A stretch of DNA of 64,000 nt from Flaccisagitta enflata. Taxonomy: Eukaryota; Chaetognatha; Sagittoidea; Aphragmophora. A program made the position numbers and the translations under genes. This document shows positions 1 through 13,984 of this stretch, in pieces. A model generated the notes under the pieces. The model did not search any database and had not been told where the DNA came from. It saw only the letters and a list, made by a program, of their open reading frames with translations. The stretch spans positions 50,902,001 through 50,966,000 of the forward strand of contig OZ231126.1 of the NCBI GenBank assembly GCA_965153355.1. Direction: 5' to 3'. Each line of letters starts with the position of its first letter. Within the stretch, counting starts at the first letter, position 1.

Positions 1-121
1 TTGCTGTGCCACAGCAAAAACGACTTGGCATATTCTTGCCGCAGACGCACATCCTCATATCTTCTGCACTTAGCTGCTTTTCCATCACACATTTACACTA
101 GATTGAGCAAATTGGCCACAC

Positions 122-478
122 ACGCTTCTATTCCTGCTAGCCCTTCCGCTTCCGCAAGCGCTCCCGCTTCTACAAGCACATCCGCTTCTGCAAGCACTTC
201 CGCTTCTGGAAACACTTCCGCTTTTGCAAGCACTTCTGCTTCTGCAAGCACCCCTGCTTCCGCAAGCACTTCCGCTTCTGCAAGCACTTCCGCTTTTGCA
301 AGCACTTCCGCTTCTGCAAGCACTTCCATTTCTGCAAGCACTTCTGCTTCCGCAAGCGCTCCCTCTTCTATAAGCACTTCCGATTCTGCAAGCACTTCCG
401 CTTCTGCAAGCACTTTGGTTTCTTCAAGCACTTCCGCTTCTGCAAGCACTTCCGCTTCTGCAAGCACTTCCGCCTTCC
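122..478. repeat. 18-bp minisatellite, unit CTTCCGCTTCTGCAAGCA
   Basis: About 20 degenerate copies of an 18-bp unit. Because 18 is a multiple of three, the array is open in several frames: the plus frame 1-489 reads as Ala-Ser-Thr repeats, and minus frames are open too. The plus frame enters from before the window, so this could be the serine-rich 3' end of a coding exon, but no domain or signal is visible. I treat it as a minisatellite. Confidence 0.85.
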
Positions 479-489
479 AAAATTGCTGA

Positions 490-745
490 TATATATGTAA
501 AAATGCACCAGAAATCAGAAGTAAGGGCATGTTGTTAATATAGGAAAAATGATGCAAAAACAAACATCCCAGTCGATGCTATCACGTGAGTGTCAGACAG
601 ACAGATCGACATCTTAGATGCTCACACAATCAAAGGCAGAGCATTGAAAGCTGAGAAAAGACAAAAAGTAAACCGATAGAGAATGAAAGGAATAAGTTAA
701 AAAGGTCGAACTGAACCGATCAATATCTAGCTGGCTTTCTCAAAT

Positions 746-789
<44 letters not shown>

Positions 790-1031
790 GACACACACAC
801 ACTCCTTCAATATCAACGCCCTTACAGACATTTCCTGAGAAGGTCTACCCATATACTTCATGCACAAACATATATGACACATCGACAGCCACTGAAATTA
901 TGCAAATTAATCAAGTTCGTGCTTTTTTTTCTCACTTTCACGTTCACGGCATTAAGGGTAATTATAATTTTTTTTTCTTCTGTCCTTGATGTAGATCTTA
1001 AAGGAAAATATATATGACACGTTCAAAAGAA
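490..1031. other. Non-coding stretch with a (TC)n tract
   Basis: No gene is seen. A (TC)n tract of about 40 bp sits near 747-787 and is followed by a short (CA)n run. Confidence 0.5.
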
Positions 1032-1045
1032 AACAAGGCCGGATA

Positions 1046-1697
1046 CTACACGAATTAAAAAAAAAGACGCACCTTTGTATTTGCTGATAAAACTGACTTA
1101 AAAAGTACCAAAAAAATTTTACAGAAAGAGTGATTTTGAAGATTTTCAAATTATCTTTCATTCTAGACTAATCCCAGATCTGTATCTTTAACGGTTTGGG
1201 AGCTAGAGCTCTTTAAAGTGAGACACCATTTTGCTGAATTGCATCTTTTTCAAAGGGACTGCAAAAACAAATTTGGCAACATTTTTACTCAAACTAATGC
1301 CATTTCCAAACGAAAAAAGATAGAGATACCGGGTGGACATAAAAAAAGTAGTCACTTTATCTCAATAATATAAAAATGATTCTTAATTGCCTAATATTCA
1401 GTTTTTTTAATATAACTTGAAAAATATTGATCTTCATAAAAATATCCATAATAGAACATGATGTGCACAATCATATCTAAATAACTAAAAAAAATTTTTT
1501 TACTTAAGAGAAATTTTAAAAGTGATGTAAAATAATTAAAAGCTACCTTTTTAAAGTCCACCCGTTACCAGATTGGCGCCAAATGAAAGAGTTTTTCAAG
1601 GGCTTCAAAATGGTCTAAGATTTTAGTTAGTTTTTTTTTTTATTTTCAATGGCGCAATCAATCATTCAAAAGTGCGTCTTTTTTTAAATTCGTGTAG
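1046..1697. mobile_element. TA-flanked MITE nested in an HH element
   Basis: Near-perfect terminal inverted repeats begin CTACACGAATT at the left and end AATTCGTGTAG at the right, each followed inward by an A- or T-run and GACGCAC or its complement. TA flanks both ends at 1044-1045 and 1698-1699, the target duplication expected of the Tc1/mariner superfamily. Removing it restores the host sequence GGCCGGATACATGGCTACCC. No transposase is encoded. Parts of its interior are homologous to the mariner-like element at 32826-33814. Confidence 0.85.
1329..1565. mobile_element. Second-level nested MITE
   Basis: The TIRs are CCGGGTGGACAT...AAAGTAG at 1329-1351 and CTACCTTTTTAAAGTCCACC at 1543-1562. 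TA flanks both ends. The homologous stretch of the element at 32826 (GATAGAGATA near 33470) is continuous, which supports this being a separate insertion of about 237 bp. Confidence 0.7.
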
Positions 1698-2174
1698 TAC
1701 ATGGCTACCCAAGTCTTGTGCGGGTCGGCAGTGATAAGAAAGAAGTAATTCAAACATTTGGGCAGGGGCATTGGTGACCCCCCCACCCCCCAAAAAATGC
1801 GAACTTTAAAAGGCCAACACATTTCAGTCGCGTGCGCCAATTGCGCTCAATCGAAACACAATAGACCCAACAGATTTGATTGATTCAGTAGACTTAAGTT
1901 AAAAAACAGCGCAAATGTCCTCATTGAGTCAAATTTGTCAAATGACATTTTTAACCTCAACAACTCCAGTCAAAGGACTGGGCTGAATTATTCCGATGTC
2001 TTATCGCCGATGGATGGACGAAAGGACGCATAGAAGGACAAATGGACGGATGGGTGGCGGACAGACAGGTTGACGGACGGACAGACGGACTAGGCTGATG
2101 GATGGATGGATTGACGAACAGACGAAACAGACGGCATGAGCGGGTTGTTGAGCCGCGTTTCACGCAACTAAAAG

Positions 2175-3146
<972 letters not shown>

Positions 3147-3455
3147 TTTTTAGATGCGTCCTCGCATCTCTATAATAGGCTGTGTCCGTTGGTTGGTTGG
3201 TCGGTTGGTCGGTTGGTTAGTAACGCATTCATTAAAAACAATAAATTCAAGCATTTTATCAACAGAAAAGCGGTTCTAACCCAGTAAAAGAAGCATAAGT
3301 TACGTAGTCCATTCATTATATCATTTATTAATTCGCAAATGACATTCATTCATAAAAAACATTCATTCATAAAAAACATTCATTCATAAAAAACATTCAT
3401 TCATAAAAATCATTCATTCAAAGAGGACGCATCGTTGGCCTACTTGGCCTTGTTA
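3147..3455 (+). mobile_element. HH-family element, GATGCGTCC subtype
   Basis: The hairpin AGATGCGTCCTCGCATCT is at 3152-3169, next to a T-run. A GTTGGTTGGTCG core follows. Then comes an AT-rich middle containing five copies of a 17-bp unit (CATTCATTCATAAAAAA). The half-site AGGACGCATC at 3424-3433 is the exact complement of one hairpin arm including the loop base. The copy ends in GGCCTTGTTAT. Confidence 0.85.
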
Positions 3456-3499
3456 TATAGTATAGTATTTCCTTACTACTAAAGAAAAAAACAAACATA

Positions 3500-3531
<32 letters not shown>

Positions 3532-3583
3532 CTCTATCTATTTTTTTTTTAAATTTAAGTCTGTCTGTCCCTATTTGTCTGTC

Positions 3584-3623
<40 letters not shown>

Positions 3624-3770
3624 CTTTTCAATGCGACGTTTTGAATATGAATGCACTCTCAACTGGAATGTCCACCGGATCGCATGACATCGCGCATTGC
3701 TTGTACGAGCCGGTAAGGTCGAGATTAAGGGAGCTCCCTTCAAATGACTATCTTGAATTAAACAATTAAC

Positions 3771-4211
<441 letters not shown>

Positions 4212-4590
4212 GTTGGATGCCATCGCTAGAATCGCTGGATAAGGCAGAAATTACCAAGTGTGTCATCTTCATTGGCATTAATGGTCCAAGAGGGCATGAG
4301 CTCGACCTACGGCAAATACTATCATATTTTCAAAGAAAAAAAAATAGCAGGAAAAAAAAATAGCAGAAAAAAAAACTGAAGAGAAAAAACAAATCAAGAT
4401 TTTTGTCCTGTAATAACATTTTAACTTACTGACTTACAGAATTGAATTAACTTCCTCAAAATCATACGTTAAAACTGTTCTATATATTGAACTGTCTAGA
4501 TTATAGAATATAGATTCTCTAATCTTTAACGAGTTTGCCATCGAATTTAAAGAGATCGAATTTGTTGCACTTAAAGAAAAAAAAAAGGAA

Positions 4591-4803
4591 AACAAGGCCG
4601 GATACACGGCTACCCTAGTCGCATACGGGTGGGCAGGAGCAGTGCTGGAAAGGTCAATAGGGCATCTGGGCAGGAGCTGTATGCTCAAAAGGTCAAAAAC
4701 GCCGAAAAAGTAAAAAAAGGACCAACGGACTGACCTACCGACCAACCGACCGACCGACCAACCGACATAGCGGGGTGAAGAGTCGCGTAGCACGCGACTA
4801 AGA
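4591..4803 (-). mobile_element. HH-family element, GTCGCGTGC subtype
   Basis: The copy starts AACAAGGCCGGATACACGG and has the phrase GGGCAGGAGC twice. It then has a GGACC/GACCGACC core and ends with the hairpin AGTCGCGTAGCACGCGACT at 4781-4799. The half-site (GTCGCATACGGG) shares only its GTCGC part with the hairpin, so it has drifted. Confidence 0.85.
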
Positions 4804-6353
4804 ACAAAACAAAAAATTGTCGTGTCTTTAGCGGTCAGTTACGTCAATCGTCTGCGATTGAAAGATCAAATGAATACTATCTTTTTGATGATATGCTTTA
4901 AAAGGCTTTGACGACTAATTTTGAGCTGACACGCCTTCAAATGAGTTTTGGTAACTAACAATGATCCCGACGAAATTTTTCAATCAGCAGTCACAATTTC
5001 ACAACTGAGATTTCAAGTTCAAGTCAACCGACCAGTTGCTTGTTGTCCCGCTACAATCTGTTGTCTGTCGACCATGTGCATTCGCATTTAACCATCGGCC
5101 ATTTCTGAGTATCCAATCCTAACTTGCTGTTTCTGCGGAAACAAATGCGGTGAAAAAGTCACCATATCCTTAACAGAATCACTTGGATCACTTGAATCAC
5201 TTGGATCTTCGTGTACCATGAAAAATACTGTAATTCAAGCCCGTAAAAGTAACTGAAAGAACCCATTTCCAAGGGTCTGAGGCAACACCTTACCATATCA
5301 GTTAGGTTTCAGGAGCCTCTCATCAAGGCAATTCTTTGATGTGCCATTCGACTTGGACATTTTCAAGTCTGCCGGAAGCCATGGGCTACCCCTTATATCA
5401 CGCACTTCCCAGAACATCTCTGGGTTGTTTCTTGCTAACTTCTCAAACATCTTGAAAATCTTGTCTCCTCTCTCTCATCTTTAATCAAGAGTCAGCAGAT
5501 CAAGTTTCTTCCTCCTCTGTTCAGAATTATGCCTTTTCGTTCCCAGATATGAAAAAAGAACCCATTTTCTTTCATTGCACACACACACCCATTTTGTAAA
5601 GAGAAAAAAATCAATAGCTGGCCACAGTCGCAAGCTGCATCAAGTATTCCTAAGCAGTCAATTGCGCTGTGCCATGTTTAACACTCGAGAGCCTCAGAAC
5701 ACCAGATAGTAATTGGTATAAAGCCAATGAAATATAGCACATATTTTTATTTTTTATTGGTTGTATTCATTCCTGCGAAGGTCACACCTTGAGATCCATT
5801 CCGTTCTCATGAATGAAATATTCTACCGCCATTCGTGCGTGTATATGATTATGAATAACCTGTAAATGGAATTTGGAGTTGTTTTTTTTTTTTTATTACT
5901 ATCATTTCGTGGCGATGCGATTCGAGTACTAGCCGTAGATAAAAGGAAGTCATAACTATTCACTTGGGATTTAAGAAAAGATAGAATGCATTTCTCCCTT
6001 TTCATTTTTCATTTTTTACATTTTTCTCCCCATCATTTGTTTTTTTACGTCAATCCTGCATAACTTCTTCCAATTCTTTTTACTTTCTTCACAGCAGCCG
6101 GACAAGAAGAACCGAAGCTGCTCCGCGGCAGGGATCCTAGACGCTGCTGCGGCGCTGCTGCTGTTTGGATCGTAAGGACGGGACAGCGACAGACACAGCG
6201 GCGGGACGTGAGAGCAGCAGCAAAATCTACATCAAGAAAAGTTGAGACAGAGATTGTCAGAAATATAAACGTACCGTGCCAGTGGCGGGGGAGGTGATCT
6301 AGAAGGGAATGAAAAGGGAGAAAGTAAAAGAAGATTTAGTTGAAGAATGAAGA
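4804..6353. other. No gene seen over about 1.5 kb
   Basis: Apparently single-copy non-coding sequence without long open frames or convincing repeats. A GC-richer patch near 6090-6240 contains CTGCTGCGGCGCTGCTGC-like triplets but no open gene. Confidence 0.45.
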
Positions 6354-6354
6354 A

Positions 6355-6558
6355 GACAAGGCCGGATACACGGCCACCAGTTGCGGACGGGTGGGCAGGG
6401 GCGGAAATGCGCGTTTTCCCACTTTTCGACTCGATCATTACGGACGGACGGACGGACGGACGGACGGACGGACGGACGGACGGACGGACCGACAGACGGA
6501 CGGACCGACGGACCGACGGACAAAGCCTCTTATAGGGTTGCGTGTCCGCAACTGAAAA
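6355..6558 (-). mobile_element. HH-family element, TTGCGGAC subtype
   Basis: The copy starts ACAAGGCCGGATACACGGCC. The half-site AGTTGCGGAC at 6379-6388 exactly matches the arm of the hairpin GTTGCGTGTCCGCAACT at 6537-6553. The core is about 80 bp of GGAC/GACC tetranucleotides. It lies immediately upstream of a GC-family element. Confidence 0.9.
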
Positions 6559-6565
6559 CAAGTCA

Positions 6566-6979
6566 TCCAAGGATCGCACATGGTCAGCGGTACCCGATGC
6601 CCTGCTTGGAGTGATTAGCTGAAGAAGTGGAGTGAGAGCAGGGCAGCGGCCCCAAAGGGCCGATGTCCTGTAGGACACAGGGGTGAACCGTTACGTCTGT
6701 CTGACATATTATTCAATGAGAATTTGAGGTCTGAGAGGCTGGATCTAGGGCCCAAGAGGCTGGATTTGAAGCCCAAGAGGGTGGAATTGAGGCCCAAGAG
6801 GCTGGATTTGAGTCCTGAGAGGCCAGAATTGAGGCCTGAGAGGCCAGATTTGAGGCCTGAGAGGCTCGAGAAGCTTCGGAGGGGGGGGGGGACGTACGTA
6901 CGTACGTACGTAATGTCAGACGGACGTAACGGTTCACCCCTGTGTCCTACAGGACATCGGCCCTTTGGGGCCGCTGCCC
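6566..6979 (+). mobile_element. GC-family element with palindromic TIRs and minisatellite core
   Basis: The left TIR (6641-6709) and right TIR (6913-6979) are almost perfect inverted copies starting GGGCAGCGGCCCC. Each contains the two small palindromes GGCCCCAAAGGGCC and GTCCTGTAGGAC. The core is a degenerate 20-21 bp unit (GAGGCTGGATTTGAGGCCCA), followed by a G-run and ACGT repeats. The flank 6566-6640 (with ATGGTCAGCGGTACCCG) also recurs beside the copies at 7108 and 29364, so the unit extends beyond the TIR on one side. No protein is encoded. Confidence 0.85.
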
Positions 6980-7107
6980 AAAAAGGGGGGGGAGATCGTG
7001 AAACAGAGGAAATAAAGACGAAGTTTAACAAGAAGGACAAAAAGAAAATAGATATGATCTTAATGTAAATGGCAAGCAAAAAGATTGTTAAATTGTCGCA
7101 AAAGCGT

Positions 7108-7670
7108 TACATGGTCGGCGGTACCCGTGCCCTGCCTAAGTAGGTTGTGGTTGAAGTTGAGGGGGGAGCAGGGCAGCGGCCTCATAGGGGATTTTGTCCT
7201 CCTCCTCCTTCTCCTCTATCTGCCCCCCTCTCTGACTCTGATCCTAGCCTCAAGGCCAAAATCCCAGCCTTGAGGTCCAAATCCCAGCCTTGTCCAAATC
7301 CCAGCCTTCAGGCCCAAATCCCAGCTGTCAGGCCCAAATCCCAGCCTTCAGATCCAAATCCCAGCCTTCAGGCCTAAATCCCAGTCTTGGGGCTTCAAGG
7401 ATGGGATTTGGGCCTCAAGGCTGGGATTTGGGCCTTAAGACTGGGATTTGGGCCTCAAGGCTGGGATTTGGGCCTCAAGGCTGGGATTTGGGCCCCAAGG
7501 CTGGGATTTGGGCCTCAATGCTGGGATTTGGACCTCAAGGCTGGGATTTAGGCCTTGAGGCTAGGATCTGAGTCAGAAGGGGGGGGGACATAGGAGGAGA
7601 AGAAGAAGGAGGAGAAAATCCCCCATATGTGTGAAAGCATAGGTCATCGAACCCTTTGGGGCCGCTGCCC
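7108..7670 (+). mobile_element. GC-family element with a mirrored minisatellite core
   Basis: The one-sided flank (ATGGTCGGCGGTACCCG) is followed by GGGCAGCGGCC at 7171, and the copy ends with GGGGCCGCTGCCC at 7670. The core has about seven units of CCCAAATCCCAGCCTTCAGG, then about nine units of the complement GGCTGGGATTTGGGCCTCAA. The centre is therefore a long snap-back near 7388. The TIRs are more decayed than in the 6566 copy. Confidence 0.8.
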
Positions 7671-7690
7671 AAAAAAGCGGACTTGTGCTA

Positions 7691-7906
7691 AAACAAGGCC
7701 GGATACACGGCTACCCCAGTCGCGTGCGGGTGGGCAGGGGCCATAATTGAGGTCATTAGATCATTTGGGCAGGAGCAGTAAGGCCAAAAACCGCAAAAAC
7801 ACCAAAAAAGTAAAGTGTGACGGACGGACCGACGGACGGACGGACCAACGGACGGACCGACGGACCGACAAAGCGGGGTGTAGAGTCGCGTAGCACGCGA
7901 CTAAAA
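7691..7906 (-). mobile_element. HH-family element, GTCGCGTGC subtype, well preserved
   Basis: The copy starts AACAAGGCCGGATACACGGC. The half-site AGTCGCGTGC at 7718-7727 exactly matches the hairpin AGTCGCGTAGCACGCGACT at 7884-7902. The middle has TTTGGGCAGGAGCAG, AAAAAAGTAAAGTGTGAC and a GGAC/GACC core. This copy is close to the family consensus. Confidence 0.9.
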
Positions 7907-8067
7907 AGCGGGGATGAGTGGAAATTTGAGGTTAAGGGAATATCAAAATATGTAATGGAACCCGTATAGTATTTAGAGTATTTTGAAAAGAAGGAGAGAG
8001 AGGAAGGACTACATGAACGTCTTAAAATTCTTTTTCGTCTCAATGTAATCATTAAAATGAAATTTGT

Positions 8068-8160
<93 letters not shown>
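8068..8160. repeat. (GA)n array
   Basis: About 93 bp of GA dinucleotide, 108 bp before a second array in the same orientation. Confidence 0.95.
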
Positions 8161-8164
<4 letters not shown>

Positions 8165-8266
8165 TCTATAAATTAGACACAATTGACATACATTATCAGG
8201 ACTGGTTGTGTGTGGGGACGAAACTGAGAAAATCCCGTTTCCTGGTTGTGACTTGTAATGCGTAGG

Positions 8267-9096
<830 letters not shown>

Positions 9097-9165
<69 letters not shown>
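9097..9165. repeat. (TC)n array
   Basis: About 70 bp of TC dinucleotide. Confidence 0.95.
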
Positions 9166-9167
<2 letters not shown>

Positions 9168-9240
9168 AACTGTCCCACGATTACATTGCAACCTGTATGA
9201 GCGTTTTATTTAAATTCTATATCATCTACAGAAGAAGGGT

Positions 9241-9601
9241 TAATACAAGGTGTGAACCCCCTAAAACTGTAGCACCCCCTTACAGTACAAACTACAGTAA
9301 TAGGTTGTTTATAGTGGATTGCAAATTATAGTATGTATATAATACAAGTGGCACCATTAAGGCGATTTTGCATTTTTATTCTAAATTTAAAATTAGAATA
9401 AAATCCTTGATTTTAAGAATTTTGAAAAATAGTGTAAGTTAACACTTTTACAAGCTATATCTTGAGTTAAAGCACTAAATTCAAAAATTACTCCGGTGGT
9501 GCTATTTGTATTGATATAAATTTTTTTTTTTTTTTTATATAATTGGCTAAAGCTGGAGGTGAGGGTGCTACAGTTTTCAGGGGGTTCACATCTTGTTATT
9601 A
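9241..9601. mobile_element. Foldback MITE of about 360 bp
   Basis: The left arm TAATACAAGGTGTGAACCCC and the right arm GGGGTTCACATCTTGTTATT are inverted copies extending about 40 bp inward to CTGTAGCACCCCC and its complement. A second inverted pair lies inside (ACAAGTGGCACCA near 9343 and GGTGGTGCTATTTGT near 9495), so most of the unit can fold. There is no coding capacity. Confidence 0.75.
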
Positions 9602-9726
9602 GCTTGATAAAAAGTAGAGGTAAAAAATCGTTGGTGTACTGTAGGTTGACGCTTGATAATCAGTGGAGTTATAAGTAGTTATGGGCCCCAGGTTTATAAT
9701 AAGTAGAGTTAAATCTTAAAAAAAAG

Positions 9727-10290
9727 TAGTGGTTGTCCCAAGGTAGGTTATCAGTCGAAGCCGAAGCTGAAACCGAAGAAAGTCAAAACCGAAGCTGAAG
9801 CTGAAGCCAAAGAAAGGCAAAGTTGAAGCTGAAATTTAAAAAAATAATAATTTAGATATTAGTAATTAGATCAAAATGCTAAAATTCAATAAATTGTTTT
9901 TCTTTTATTGATATATGTCAATCAAGTTTTACTTTAATTTTGATAGATTAGAATTAAATCTTTTCCTATTTTAATAAATTCATTGAATTAGAACAATCTT
10001 TTTAAAAAAAAGTAATTCATTTGTAACCAAATTTTTTTTGTTACTTTATGATAAAATGATAATGTATATTAAATTCATTAAATAATCAATATTGTATTGC
10101 AAAAGCTTAAAACATTTAAAGGTGTTCATTTTTTTTCTCTTTTTTTGCTAAAGTTTAAATTTCTAAACAACAAAGATAAAAACTTCGGACTTCGGAAACC
10201 GACTTCGGCAATCTTCGGATTCGGCTTCGGCTGAAGTAAATTGTTATCTTCGGCTTCGGCTTCGGCTTACCCCCCTTCGGTCTACCACTA
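9727..10290. mobile_element. TIR element with GAAGCCGAAGC-rich ends, about 565 bp
   Basis: The left end TAGTGGTTGTCCCAAGG is followed by GAAGCCGAAGCTGAAACCGAAG. The right end is the complement, CTTCGGCTTCGGCTT, followed by CGGTCTACCACTA. The interior is AT-rich and has no protein. Ends of the type TAGTGGT..ACC suggest a non-autonomous hAT-like element, but no 8-bp target duplication was found, so the class is inferred. Confidence 0.6.
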
Positions 10291-10433
10291 AAATAATTCC
10301 ATTTATGGATCTGTTAGAGTTGGGTTCACTTGTATAACTAAATGGTTTTCCAAGAACCACTCTTTTCCCGAGATGCGTGGGAAAGTTCCCAAGCACTGAC
10401 TGACTGATGGACCGATGGATGGTTAGACTAATA

Positions 10434-10590
10434 CAGTTAAATCCCGCTCAATGGATTTCAAGGGACTCAGAAGTTTTATCTGTTAAAGGCGGAATTATTG
10501 CCAACATGGGACATAAAAGAAAACTAATTGAAAGGACCATGAATTTGTATCTGTTATAGGCGGAATTTCGTGGCTGGCGGGTACGTTAGA
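10434..10590. mobile_element. Decayed MITE, CAGTTAAATCCCGCTC family
   Basis: TA precedes CAGTTAAATCCCGCTCAATG. The interior (ATCTGTTATAGGCGGAATTTC) matches the better preserved copy at 17673-17842. The right TIR is degraded. Confidence 0.6.
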
Positions 10591-11312
10591 GCTGTTCACG
10601 TAATAGACTGCCTGGTGAATGGAAAGATGGATAGGCCAACAGATGGTTTGGCGGACCTAGGATGCGGCTATTTTGGATGGTTTTAGGTGATCGCGGAGGC
10701 CTATGGGAAAATTGCTTGGTTATCTTGTTTTTGATAACAGCCACCGTGCTGACGGCTGGAAAGAGGAATGGATAGAGCTGTGGCAAATTTTACTGGTGGT
10801 TAAGCTAACGGATGGTCTGGTCTGACGCATGGCTGGTGAGATGATTTTGGGGGCGTGTGTGTGTCAAAGACGATCGCGTTTTGAAAGGGCCACTCGGTCA
10901 CTCGCTACGTTCGTTCGCTCGCACCGCTCACTCCGCTCACTCGCTCCACAGCGCTCCGCTTCGCTACACTCGCTTCGCTCGCTCACTTCGTTCATGGGCT
11001 CGCTCACTTTGCTTGCTCCCTCGTGGGACAGTTGAAATTCTTGAATACGTGTTTACGCTGCGCTGTTATCTCGTTTCACGGGTACAAACACGTTTTTGGC
11101 GCTCACTAGAAACACGCCCTTTGTTTGGACGGAACGATGAACGGGCCGACGCGTCGCGACGCGCACGCTTTACTTTGACGACATCATGAACATATAAACC
11201 GAAAGTGGATGAGGTCCTAACGATCTGTCGAGGTGGATCAGCGAAGTTCAATCAATCAAACGACCATTGGTATGAATGTCCGAAGTCTGAACACCCACTT
11301 GATATTAAAGTA
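10591..11312. other. No gene seen; local CGCTC-rich tract
   Basis: Contains a simple-sequence region (listed separately) and no open gene. Confidence 0.4.
10891..11015. repeat. Degenerate CGCTCACTCCGCTCACTCGCT repeat
   Basis: A tract built from short variants of CGCTCACT and CGCTTCG. It is open in two frames by composition only. Confidence 0.6.
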
Positions 11313-11574
11313 TTTTTTAGTCGCGTGCTACGCGACTCTATAAGCCACTTTTCGGTCGGTCCGTCCGTCCGTCCGTCTGTCGGTCGGTCGGTCGGTCACA
11401 AAACTGTTTTTAAGGCTTTTTAAATCTTTTTTTACGTCTGGATGGTAGAAAAGAAATTTTTTGGAGTAAATAGTCATTTCAAATGTCTTTTTGCAAAAAA
11501 ATGTTTGTCTGTCTGTCTGCCTGACTTTTTTTGAAAGTGCCGACGCACGCGACTTAGGTCTAATGACCTTGTTT
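11313..11574 (+). mobile_element. HH-family element, GTCGCGTGC subtype
   Basis: The hairpin AGTCGCGTGCTACGCGACT is at 11319-11337 beside a T-run and is followed by a GGTC/CGTC core. The half-site GCACGCGACT at 11545-11554 is the exact complement of the hairpin arm. The terminus is GACCTTGTTTA. The interior is diverged from the 7691 copy. Confidence 0.85.
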
Positions 11575-11749
11575 ACTCCAAAGAAAAAAGAAAGTCAGAT
11601 GCTTGTCTTGAAACGGATGAAGGGTTTTTCTTTTGTTTACCTTAGCAACGAGCACAAATCAGGCATGGTATTTGTAACAATTCAAGTTTTTTTTTAAGTT
11701 ACAATTTTATGATCAACATTTTCGTAATTCTCATCGTCAGATTTCGGTG

Positions 11750-12569
<820 letters not shown>

Positions 12570-12573
12570 TGTA

Positions 12574-12649
<76 letters not shown>

Positions 12650-12665
12650 TGTTCCTCTCTGTCTT

Positions 12666-12700
<35 letters not shown>

Positions 12701-12918
12701 TTGTGTTTTTTTTCTCTCTCTCCACTCCTTTTTCTTTTCCCCTCTGTCTCTCTATCCTTCTCCCTCCCTCTCTCTCTCCCTCCCTCTTTCTCCCTCTCCC
12801 TCTCTCCCTCCCTCTCTCTCACCCTCCCTCTCCTCTCACCCTCTCTCTCCCTCCTCCTCCTCCTCACCCTCTCTCTCTCCTCCTCTCTCTCTCCCCTCCT
12901 CTCTCTCCTCTCTCTCTC

Positions 12919-13009
<91 letters not shown>
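12570..13009. repeat. (GT)n, pyrimidine-rich and (TC)n block
   Basis: About 70 bp of GT are followed by an irregular C/T tract and then about 85 bp of pure TC. The TC run is the target into which the solo LTR at 13010 was inserted. Confidence 0.95.
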
Positions 13010-13013
<4 letters not shown>

Positions 13014-13917
13014 GAAATGTGTGCTATTTATAAGTATGGGAATGATGATGCTCTTCGCGTGAATGTCTTTTTCCTTCTTTATTTCCAATTCAATGCCTTT
13101 TGTTTTTTGCCCATTTTGGCCGCAACCATATGGTGCGCATGGTTTTGCCCATTTCGCCTTGCTCTTTTATTGATTTGGAATTACGTGTTCTCACGTATTT
13201 TTTCCTTCTACTTTTTTCATCGTCGTATGTTTTATGCTTCAAATTTTATATCGCGTATACTTCGTTATGGCATCGCTTCTTAATGGAATGATTAATATTT
13301 TGCTTGATTTTCATGTTATGCGCCCTTGGAATTTCTCATCTTTCATAAGTCTCTCATCCTTTTATTGCGGAGACATATGAACGGACACCTGACATATATG
13401 ACAATCACGACGCCGGCTCGAAACCAAGGAAATTGGGCCTAAAGTAAGTTTTATCATTTTAGCGTTTTAATTTTTTATTGTTGTTTTTGTCATCTGACTT
13501 TTTATTGTTTTATTGTCTGTTTTTGGTTTTATCATCTGTTCTTATTGTCTGCCCGGTCAACTGATTATTGGGTAATATGGGTGAATTTAGTGGGATGGGC
13601 AGGGCGGGGGCGGTGTACTGATCTGGCTTCATGGCCTCTGCATAAGATGTACATGTTGTTATTGGCTGTTTCTGTCCATGTCTATCCTGATCTCATGTTG
13701 CTTTCATGCATTGGTTGACCATGATTTAATGCCTAATTTCCCTTTTACTTTGTCCCCCATCTCAGATTGTTGAAATTTTTACCACATCAAAGAGAACATC
13801 GTCATGCCATTTTCCAATCTACGCCCAAATTCCTTTGCTTCTAACATCGTCAGACAGAGATATCTACAGACAAAGCTATCCCAGAGTCGAAACTAACATT
13901 TACGTGGGCTAAATATA
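13010..13917 (+). mobile_element. Diverged solo LTR of the BEL/Pao family
   Basis: This unit is collinear over its length with the LTRs at 47346 and 55068. It begins TGTGGAAATG (versus TGTTAGAAATG). It shares AAGTATGGG/GAGTATGAG, CATATGGT, ATGCGCCCTTGGAATT, CTCATCCTTTTATTGC, TATGAACGGACA, GGGCCTAAAGTAAGTTTTAT, GAATTTAGTGGGATGGGC and TTGTTGAAATTTTTA. It ends ACGTGGGCTAAATATA (versus GTGGGCGTAATTTATA). It is flanked by CTCTC on both sides, which fits a 5-bp target duplication but is uninformative inside (TC)n. No internal region follows, so it is a solo LTR left by recombination. It keeps the 98-bp segment missing from the left LTR of the young element. Confidence 0.85.
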
Positions 13918-13984
13918 CTCTCTCTCTCTCTCTTTTTGTCTTTGGAGCACCAAGATGGAGTACCAAAAAGCTGTAAAAAGTCAT

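Larger units (their letters stand above)
1032..2174 (-). mobile_element. HH-family element, interrupted by a nested MITE
   Basis: The left end has the family terminus AACAAGGCCGGATA. The copy resumes after the MITE with CATGGCTACCCAAGTC and the family phrase TTTGGGCAGGGGCA. A degenerate GGACGGAC tetranucleotide core lies at about 2010-2120. The right end is a decayed hairpin, AGCCGCGTTTCACGCAACT, followed by AAAA. The half-site (AGTCTTGTGCGG) and hairpin have drifted, so this is an old copy. Confidence 0.75.

Noticed and set aside
10857-11189. Plus-strand Arg/Ser-rich gene
   Set aside because: The frame lies over a CGCTCACT simple-sequence tract and is open in two frames by composition.
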